Origin: Russula earlei
Taxonomy: Eukaryota; Basidiomycota; Agaricomycetes; Russulales; Russulaceae
Length of the DNA: 50,216 bases
Reading direction: 5' to 3'
Assembly (NCBI GenBank): GCA_025769875.1
Contig: JAGFNK010000391.1
Span: forward strand, 1-50,216
In this document: piece by piece, positions 43,061 to 50,216 of the stretch
Layout of the letters: the number at the start of each line of letters is the position of its first letter
Position numbering within the stretch: the first letter of the stretch is position 1
The notes under the pieces: model-generated
Told to the model about the DNA's origin: nothing
Databases searched by the model: none
Seen by the model: the letters and a program-made list of their open reading frames with translations, nothing else
Position numbers and translations under genes: made by a program

Positions 43061-43978
43061 GTGCCATGGGAATACACCTTAGAAGAAGTCGAGGAAGAAG
43101 ACGCTATTACTCGACACATCTTAAACTTAAATCATTATCGAACTTGGACCTCCGTCGCATTCCCTGTCACCACTTTAACCAACTTACACGACGTACCAGG
43201 AGTTGAACCACCTCACGAAGATTTCCCCCATCTTATTGTTAAAGAGTTCCTTGAAGTCTTGCCCTTTGGACAACTCTTAAGCCACAACGAACATGCACTA
43301 TATCTTGAAACCCTTAGTCGACTTCTACCTCCAGCACGACAACAACTATTATATTGGCACCTTGCTCAAGCAAAGAACATCCAAGGACAACCAGTTGACT
43401 ATCAATCCTTACGCGCCAGTGAATTAAACCTCTGGACCAGAGTCATTCAACCACGCCACCACATTATTATCCACTCCTTGAGAACAGGATACCGCTTGTT
43501 CTACTTAGGTTGGACATACATCAGCTACTATCGTCTCACTGTCCAGTTCTACCACCTACGCCTCAACAGAATACAAAGGGAAAACCAATCTTACGTCCAA
43601 CTTGCGGTTGTACCAGGAATACACAACACCTTCGATTGGGAAACTAACTCATGGTTGTACGACGCAGACTATAATCAACCTTGGGCAATTACCAGCCCAG
43701 ACGCCTCATATACTGGTCCCCCTGCATACTATTCTGTCCCAGCAATCCTAGAAGCCTCAAGTCTCGCCCCTCGACCCCTCACACCAATTCAGACCACTGT
43801 CCCAACTAGTCAAGAACGTTGGTCTGCCAGCACAGAAAATACTGAGTCAAATCCGTGGACAGCAAGGTGTAACTGCAAAACAGAGTATTGCACGTGCAAC
43901 TTTCGACCAGACACACCTCCTACTCCTGACGGAATTACCTTGTGGACGCCAGGCGATTACCACCTCCCCATTCAATAA
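43061..43978 (+). CDS. H accessory ORF2, unknown, methionine-free
   Basis: Open from 43028 to TAA 43976-43978, in the same frame as ORF1. GTG at 43061 is the only start-like codon near the beginning (VPWEYTLEEVEEED). Not one ATG codon lies in frame. The body is predicted helical and aromatic-rich (HALYLETLSRLLPPARQQLL, GYRLFYLGWTYISYYRLTV), followed by a Pro/Thr/Ser region and a CNCKTEYCTC motif (CXCX4CXC) near the C-terminus that could bind metal. Copy 2 (49921-50216) shows mostly third-position changes. Function unknown. Confidence 0.7.
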   Translation: MPWEYTLEEVEEEDAITRHILNLNHYRTWTSVAFPVTTLTNLHDVPGVEPPHEDFPHLIVKEFLEVLPFGQLLSHNEHALYLETLSRLLPPARQQLLYWHLAQAKNIQGQPVDYQSLRASELNLWTRVIQPRHHIIIHSLRTGYRLFYLGWTYISYYRLTVQFYHLRLNRIQRENQSYVQLAVVPGIHNTFDWETNSWLYDADYNQPWAITSPDASYTGPPAYYSVPAILEASSLAPRPLTPIQTTVPTSQERWSASTENTESNPWTARCNCKTEYCTCNFRPDTPPTPDGITLWTPGDYHLPIQ

Positions 43979-44571
43979 ATCTGGCTCCTCGACACAGGAG
44001 ACGCGCGTCATCCCAACGACCCCCTGAGAGAGAAACAGTTCCCAACGCAAGAGGTTTTCTTGTTGAAAGACCATTACCTCCTACCCCTCCTGACGCCTAC
44101 TTACCCTTGTTTACCAATCGTATTCCTACCCCTATTGTACCTATCCCAACCCTTCGCATCACCCCTTGTTGAATCCCCTGATAGTGCCGATCTAGGAGTA
44201 CTGATTTACACTGCTACCTACCAGAACAATCCTTCTTAGCATTAAACCTACCTACACGTTCAAGGAGAGAATTAATTGAATTCAAGAATTATTGTACCCA
44301 AGCTTGGCATCAACGACTGACACACTTTATAGTTTACAAGCACCCCACCAAGGAAATAAGTGACTTTGCCATCTCTCCAGCAGAATTTGAAGGATATCTG
44401 TGGAAAACCCGAGTAGTTCTAACACAAAGCAGCATTACTGAAGAATACTCCCGAATCCAATTAAGAAAACATCAAGGAAGACCCGATACCATTCGACTAA
44501 AGCCAGCCTACACCATTGCATATCCTTGGAACAACGGCCATTGGACTATAACAGTTCGTCTAGATCTATGA
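43979..44571 (+). pseudogene. H accessory ORF3 (5' region), decayed, methionine-free
   Basis: Three frame segments read on from one another. The first is LAPRHRRRASSQRPPERETV..IPTLRI (to about 44160), then ASPLVESPDSADLGVLIYTA (to about 44237). The last is DLHCYLPEQSFLALNL..YCTQAWHQRLTHFIVYKHPTKE..WNNGHWTITVRLDL, ending TGA at 44569-44571. That TGA overlaps the next ATG as ATGA. No in-frame ATG exists. The frame breaks are probably decay, since the segments meet without gaps. Unknown family. Confidence 0.55.
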
Positions 44572-46080
44572 GCACTAGGAGGGACATCACTGACGAAGAA
44601 GAAAATCTAATCCCACTCCTATTTGAAAACCTCAGTTACGACACCCAAGATCACTGTTACCGAGGAAAATTTGCAGGCACACCTATTATCAACCACGGAA
44701 ATCTTTCTGACACTTGGTTATACGAAGACGATAACGACGAAGTTACCACCGAACAACTTAAAGCGGCAGCCCCAGGAGCAGAAAACGTTCAAGACTTCAA
44801 CCCCTATAACTACACAGGCCTCTTCCTAGACAGACCAGTCAAGTGGAGCCGTTCTAGAAGACATTGGGTTTACTATAACAATCGAGAAGTCGATTTCTCA
44901 GCCAGAACACCTCAAGAAGTTACCGCTATCCTAGGAACTGCTCAGAGCACTCGAAGCACCACTCCAGGACCTTCTACTCGGCGTAATACCCAACAACCTA
45001 CTCCTCATACAACTAGCAACGTACCACAAGCAGTCCCTCGAACGCTCACTCCAACTAGAATCCAACTACAAGGTTCAGCCCCACCTATTGTTACAGCTAC
45101 AACAACTCAGAATCCCACCATGTCAAGCAATCCACGCCTTGTTGGAACAGCACCAGAACCCTTTGATGGAAAGGCTGATAACGCAGAAGCCTTTTGGGCA
45201 GCTTTGGCCAATTATTATTACATCAATGGCGACTCCTTTACAGATGAAAGCAAGAAAGTTGCCGCTGCACTGACCCACTTTAAAGTAGGAACACCCGCTG
45301 GAGCATGGGCTAGAGAACAAACCACCAAGGCATATGGCTCGTACCGTAGCAGACTATGGGTCATGGGACGACTTCAAGAAAGCCTTTGCTGATCATTTTA
45401 TCCCTGCAGAAGCAGAGTTGGCCTCCGCTAATACCATGCACACCTATTATCAAGGGAAACTACCATTTAATGAATGGTATCAGAAATGGTCGCACCACGC
45501 ATCACGAGCTACCACCGACTGAAAGAACAAAGATGTACGCATTTAGGAAGAACATTAACCCTGGCCTTACATCAGAAAATACTGGGAATCACACCGACAC
45601 CAACTACACTTGCAGCCCTTGTCAAAGCAGCAAGAGAATTCGACAACCTTTTCCACCTATACAACTCCACTGCTTTTCGAGGAGGACGCTCTGTGCGTGC
45701 CCGAGGATTGAAACACTCAAGGATCAGATAATCCATTGGAAATTAACTTGTACCAAGGAGAACCCAATGAACGACCCTGGGAATCCAGAAGTGAAAGGAA
45801 ACCCCTCACAGATGCAGAAAAAGAATTTCGATGCAAGAACAATCTCTGTTATTATTGTGGGAAGAAGAATCATATGGCCAACCAATGTAGAGCAAAGAAA
45901 GCAGCTCAAGGACGCCAACGACAAGGATCTCGCCCCCAAACAGTCAGAGCTACAACCATCCAAGATGAAAACATCGAACCTACGCAAGAAGAACCCATTC
46001 CTGTTGCATCACTAACGACTTGGAGAGAAACACTTGCAGACTCGATCCTCTGCCCAAGATCTGCTCCTATGGATTTTTAA
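44568..46080 (+). pseudogene. H gag with N-terminal extension and CCHC knuckle
   Basis: ATG 44568 (MSTRRDITDEEENLIPLL) overlaps the preceding stop in ATGA. The 184-codon extension contains no other ATG in any frame. The next ATG, 45120, has a strong context (ACCATGT) and starts the conventional gag core (MSSNPRLVGTAPEPFDGKAD, AEAFWAALANYYYING). A one-base shift near 45333 leads to SWDDFKKAFADHFIPA. The frame breaks again after 45522. The knuckle CYYCGKKNHMANQC (45847-45888) lies in the 45736-46080 frame. It is therefore frameshifted and not functional, but the domain order is clear. Confidence 0.88.
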
Positions 46081-48035
46081 TTGGACCCCCTTCTGCACCG
46101 AGGAGGGATGCGGTCCAAATCAGTACAATACAAAGAGAAATCAATTACCCCAAAGTTTTTACGAAGAATATTCGCTCCCCTTCCATTGCCTTGAGAGTTA
46201 CCTTAGTAGGGAAGACAAGCGGCAAAGAAATTGGTGCAAGAGCCCTGCTCGACAGTGGAGCAGAAGGAATGATAATCCATGAACGATTTGCACAAAGACA
46301 CCACCTGCACCTTCAAACTATGATCAAACCCTTGCCAGCACAAAATGTAGATGGAACACAAAATGCCAATGGACTAATATGCTTTAGCACCATCCAAAGA
46401 CTTCGCATTCAAGCGCACACAGGCGCCACTCATGACGAACAAGCAGAATTCCTTGTCACTAACATTGGAGATCACGACATTATCTTAGGAACAGATTGGC
46501 TATGACACCACAACCCAGATATTGATTGGGCAAATGATACAATCACACTAAGGAACTGCCCCCAAACTTGCCTTACCACACACCCAAACATAACCATTGC
46601 ATCTGCATCTGGAACGCGGAATTACCAAATACAAGCGCTTACTTTCCCTGAAGAAGAAGAACCCGAGTTTACGGACATTGCTGCACTAATCTTCCCAGAT
46701 ACTGAAGGACCATTGAACCCATGTGTTGACGAACAAATCCACGATGCGTTTAGCCCAATAACAATCAACATAAGAGCCAAATCAACCACAGCTACCAAGC
46801 TAGCCAATGCAGAAACACCCCCTAAAACATTAGACGAACTTATCCCTGCCCAATTCTTGAAATGGCGAAAGGTTTTCGATGAACAAGCTTCTCAACGCCT
46901 TCCTGCTCACCAACCATGGGACCATGCAATCAATCTAAAACCAGGGATCGCCCGACGCAATTCTGGCATTTATCGACTTACTCCCAAGGAGCTACAAGCC
47001 CTAAAAGAATACTTAGACGAACATTTAAAAGAGGCACAATCCGACCATCAAAAGCAGCTATTGCCAGCCCATTCTTCTTTGTAGAAAAGAAAGGAGGAAA
47101 TCTACGACCCGTGCAAGACTACAGAGCCCTGAATACAGCAACTGTCAAAGACACGTATCCACTACCCTTGATTCCTGAATTAATTGACAAACTCCAAGGA
47201 GCCCAATACTTTACCAAGTTTGACGTACGATGGGGATACAACAATATTCGCCTCAGAGAGGGCGATGAACACCTTGCAGCATTCAAGACACCACTAGGAC
47301 TCTTCGAACCATTGATAATGACATTTGGTCTCTGCAACGCCCCAGCCACTTTCCAACGCTTTATGAACACCATCCTAGCAAAATACATTGCCACTGAACG
47401 GGTGGTTGTTTATCTAGATGATATACTAATCATGGCACAAACCTTGAACGAACTAGACGAGTGGACACATAAGGTCCTAAAAACACTCCAAGACCACAAC
47501 TTATACTTGAAACCAGAGAAATGTGCTTTCCGACAAACCTCTATTAGTTACCTAGGCATCAATATCTCCCAAGGATGAATATCCATGGACCAAGACAAGT
47601 TAATAGGCATTACAAAGTGGCCTACTCCGACCAATGTTACGGAAGTACAAGCATTTCTAGGATTCTGCAACTTCTATCAACGATTTATCCACCAATACTC
47701 TCGAATAGCACGGCCCTTGTTTAACTTAACAAAGAAAGAAAACCCCTTCAAGTGGGAAGACGATGAAGAACAAGCATTTCAGAAACTAATCCAAGCATTC
47801 ACAACGGCCCCAATCCTCATGTTACCTAACCACACGAAACCCTTTCGACTCATCTGCGATGCAAGTGACTTTGCAGTCGGTGCAATCTTGGAACAACCCG
47901 ATGAATTTAACAGATATCACCCAGTAGCCTATTTCTCGAAATCCTTGGACCCCGCACAACGAAATTACATGATCTACGATAAAGACTCCTTGCTATCGTT
48001 TTATCCCTCTGGCACTTCCGACACTACCTTGAAGG
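46020..48035 (+). pseudogene. H pol: protease, RT, RNase H start
   Basis: Protease ALLDSGAEGMIIHERFA and DHDIILGTDWL (stop TGA 46503 where the family has Arg). The linker is QRLPAHQPWDHAINLKP. RT: FFFVEKKGGNLRPVQDYR, FTKFDVRWGYNNIRL, FGLCNAPATFQRF and YLDD at 47411-47422. A TGA lies at 47576 (SQG*ISMD), then RNase H ICDASDFAVGAILEQ and NYMIYDKD. The last codons read LWHFRHYLEG in the corrected frame and are cut exactly at the TGTTAC of LTR D. Frame changes at about 47040 and 47990. Confidence 0.92.
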
Positions 48036-48868
48036 TGTTACAAACCAAGGCCAAGTCCTGGCCGAGGATTGTCCTATTTTTACTCAAGAAAGACCTCTCT
48101 CACTTTACATTGCCAACTCCCTCCCATTTTCTGGGCTATCCCTCCTGTGGTACAAGATATTGTTATTGCAAAGGCACTATAACACGACCAGGCACCTATT
48201 CCTAATCGGGTAATCATCGCGTGGCAGCCACATGGCCACCCAGCCACCATGGACCCGAAACAGTGGCACAAACTCTTAGAAAACTGTTGCATAAATCATC
48301 TGACGTCATCAAGGCTCCAATGACATCATAGCTGACTGAGCGACTCCACAGTGACCTCATAGGCTCACTAAGCGCCCCACAGTGACATCATAATGATGTC
48401 ATCGCTCCACAATGATCAGTAATGCGCTCAGTAAGCCTGAAACTTGACACAAGCAAGTTTATGCCTCTGTAGTCCCTATTGGATGGTACCAAAGAGTCTA
48501 GAATAGTCCCAGTGCTTGTAATCGACCCTGTACACTGTATATAAGCCCCAATGAAGCATGGCAGTCGTCAGACTGTCCATTTGTGATACTCTCATCTTCC
48601 TGGGTACTCCCCTGCGACCGCTCAGTTTAAAGTCCACTCTCGTCTCCAAGGTACTCTTCAACGACCGCCTTGTTTAAAGCCCCTTCGCTACACTGGCTCT
48701 AGCCTTCGCCTCTGTCCTCTTGCAACACCTACCAGTCCCCATCTGGTACCTCCTTCGTCGTTTGGCTCATCCTCCTGTTCAACACCGCCTTCACGCGCGT
48801 ACCATCTGTTCCGACCCTTGCCCACCTGCTCCTGAGTCCCTACGTGATCAGCAGTACGTGTCTTGACA
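48036..48868 (+). repeat. 5' LTR of second H copy (D, 833 bp)
   Basis: TGTTACAAACCAAGG...TGTCTTGACA. It begins inside the RNase H codons of the first H element (flank GAAGG) and is followed by the H primer site and leader. It is therefore the 5' LTR of another element and not the 3' LTR of the first. Confidence 0.88.
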
Positions 48869-48913
48869 TCTGGACAGTCTCTCATCATCCCTGTATTGAC
48901 CAGCCAATGCTCA

Positions 48914-49854
48914 AGTGTCCACTCCTAACTCTCCTACTTTGGTTAACACCCTCCTTGCGCCTCCCTTCTCCTCTGCAACCTACCCCACGCACTGCCCTTT
49001 GCATCCTCACTGAAGACATCGACCCGGTTGACACATCCTCGCCCCTCAGCCTCTTGTACTCCCCAACGGCTCCCGCCATTGTCTCCTAGCACTGTCCCAG
49101 CCCATTCCCAGGTGACTTTGTCCCTGTCAGGCACTCCCCCTCCAGCGCAGAACGAGCAACAGCAAGCGGACCGTCCCTCCCTTGCCTGAAGGCTTCCTTG
49201 ATCCGTCCTCCCTTGCACAGCATTCCGGATTCCACCCTCATCAGTACTTCGTCCTTCCCACTACTAATCGATCCTCGCGAGCAGTGGCGTCCCCTCCACG
49301 ACCTAAACCACCAAGATTATCTGGGCGCATCCCTACCTCAGACCAGTTGAGTCGTCGCGCCTTCACAGACACCTTACACAACCGCCTTTCATGCACGCAT
49401 CATCCACACTTTTGCTGTGGAACCTTCCGAACTCTGCCCTTGCCACCCAGTACAATCCTAACCCCCTTTGGCATCTGTTCCAACGTCGGGATATACGCCC
49501 CGGACGCTGACTTCCCCTCGGACGTATCGCTTACATTTTTAATACGTCGTTAGTTTAGGAAGCTCCTTACCTTACCTTCCATTTACCGTCCTGCTTACGA
49601 AGGGTCCTTTTGCCTAGTCTATTGTACACGACTTTCCTGGACGGACGCCTAGCTTTTCGCATACGGTTACTTACACTTTGATGAGAACAGTAACCGTGTC
49701 TCCTTGCGTCACTACTCGACTTATACCGTTGACACCATCCGTTTCAACCCACAGTTACTTCGCTTTCTGTTTCACGCCTCGTATCCCTCCTAACCCTCTC
49801 GAATTAATCGAGAGTTACCGGCTCGAAACCATAGATCTTGCGCACGGTTCTTAA
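48914..49854 (+). pseudogene. ORF1 of second H copy, frameshifted
   Basis: Homologous to 42071-42994 throughout but with many single-base insertions (for example CCGTCCCTCCC and GGATTCCACC regions), so the frame breaks repeatedly. The three ATGs here (48906, 49391, 49681) are absent from the first copy. Confidence 0.8.
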
Positions 49855-49920
49855 AAAGTAAGAACCACCCTTGTAACGCTTCAATAAAGATCGAATAAAG
49901 ATCCTTTTGTTTTAACTAAA

Positions 49921-50216
49921 GTGCCACAAGAATACGCCTTAGAAGAAGTCGAAGAAGAAGACGCTATTACTCGAACATATCTTAAACTTAAATCATTATC
50001 GAACTTGGACCTCCGTCGCATTCCCTGTCACCGCTTTAACCAACTTACACGACGTACCAGGAGTTGAACCACCTCACGAAGACTTTCCCCATCCTTATTG
50101 TTAAAGAGTTCCTTGAAGTCTTGCCTTTTGGACAACTCTTAAGCCACGACGAACACGCATTATATCTTGAAACCCTTAGTCGACTTCTACCTCCAGCACG
50201 ACAACAACTATTATAT
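49921..50216 (+). CDS. ORF2 of second H copy, 5' part
   Basis: GTG CCA CAA GAA TAC GCC..., same frame start as the first copy and again without ATG. Small indels near 49972 and 50091 disturb the frame. It runs off the window end. Confidence 0.65.

Larger units (their letters stand above)
25437..50216 (-). mobile_element. layer-1 Ty3/gypsy chromovirus (family G), minus strand, split by insertions
   Basis: It reads right to left: gag (41195-40512), PR and start of RT (40449-39681), a gap filled by the plus-strand G element, then RT to chromodomain (29748-27290), ORF3 (27205-26042), PPT and 3' LTR (25930-25437). Removing the inserted element and one ATCTT copy fuses the frame as LIKKKD-GKFRPVQDYR. 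Its gag is cut at 41195 by the family-H element, so the gag start and 5' LTR lie beyond the window. Confidence 0.93.
41196..50216 (+). mobile_element. Ty3/gypsy retrotransposon family H with long 5' accessory region
   Basis: 5' LTR (41196-42024), primer site, about 3 kb of extra ORFs, gag, protease, RT and start of RNase H. It is then interrupted at 48036 by a second H copy in the same orientation. Left flank 5-mer is TCAAG (41191-41195); the right end is outside the window. The RT type groups it with chromovirus-like Ty3 elements, but its integrase is not in view. Confidence 0.93.

Noticed and set aside
42998..43061. Possible intron (GTAAGA...CTAAC...CTAAAG) between ORF1 and ORF2
   Set aside because: The donor lies after the ORF1 TAA, so splicing would not remove the stop, and the join does not give the ORF2 frame.
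1..50216. tRNA, rRNA or host housekeeping genes
   Set aside because: No cloverleaf, conserved rRNA core or recognisable housekeeping protein was seen on either strand.

Overview
The window looks like transposon-dense DNA from a filamentous fungus, most likely a basidiomycete. The support is short introns (about 43-69 bp) with GT...AG ends and CTGAC-like branch points, Ty3 chromoviruses of Tf1/sushi type, PIF/Harbinger and Tc1/mariner transposases with fungal-style introns, a Zn2Cys6 gene, and heavy CpG-to-TpG decay. No gene looks like a conserved housekeeping gene, and I saw no tRNA, rRNA or CRISPR array. Species is not determinable from the sequence.

Layout. 1-4020: 3' part of a broken Ty1/copia element with its 3' LTR. 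4021-6979: graveyard of LTR fragments, including inverted and direct duplications. 7342-8036: decayed multi-exon gene. 8066-9705: short DNA transposon with 24-bp TIRs and TA target duplication. 9900-12472: decayed Tc1/mariner transposase. 12690-18600: two related low-complexity units, the first carrying a solo LTR (family E) with perfect target duplication. 18896-25020: a Zn2Cys6/PB1-like gene, apparently split by a nearly complete PIF/Harbinger transposon (19635-23016).

From 25437 to the window end is a nest of Ty3/gypsy elements. Layer 1 is a minus-strand chromovirus (family G). Its RT region was hit by a plus-strand member of the same family (29749-39675, target duplication ATCTT). That element later received three solo LTRs (31711-32593, 32750-33579, 35973-36755). 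The layer-1 gag was hit by a family-H element (5' LTR 41196-42024), whose RNase H is in turn interrupted by another H copy starting at 48036.

The most unusual object is family H. Between its 5' LTR and gag it has about 3 kb holding three extra, unrecognised reading frames that are almost totally free of ATG in every forward frame. The AUG drought ends exactly at a well-placed gag AUG. The few ATGs present are private to one copy, and several are CpG decay products, so the ancestral leader was probably AUG-free. This suggests non-AUG initiation plus leaky scanning over a polycistronic retrotransposon RNA. Families G and H also both show a short stretch just downstream of the TATA box that is complementary to the sequence just after the 5' LTR. 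This is the signature of Tf1-type self-primed reverse transcription.
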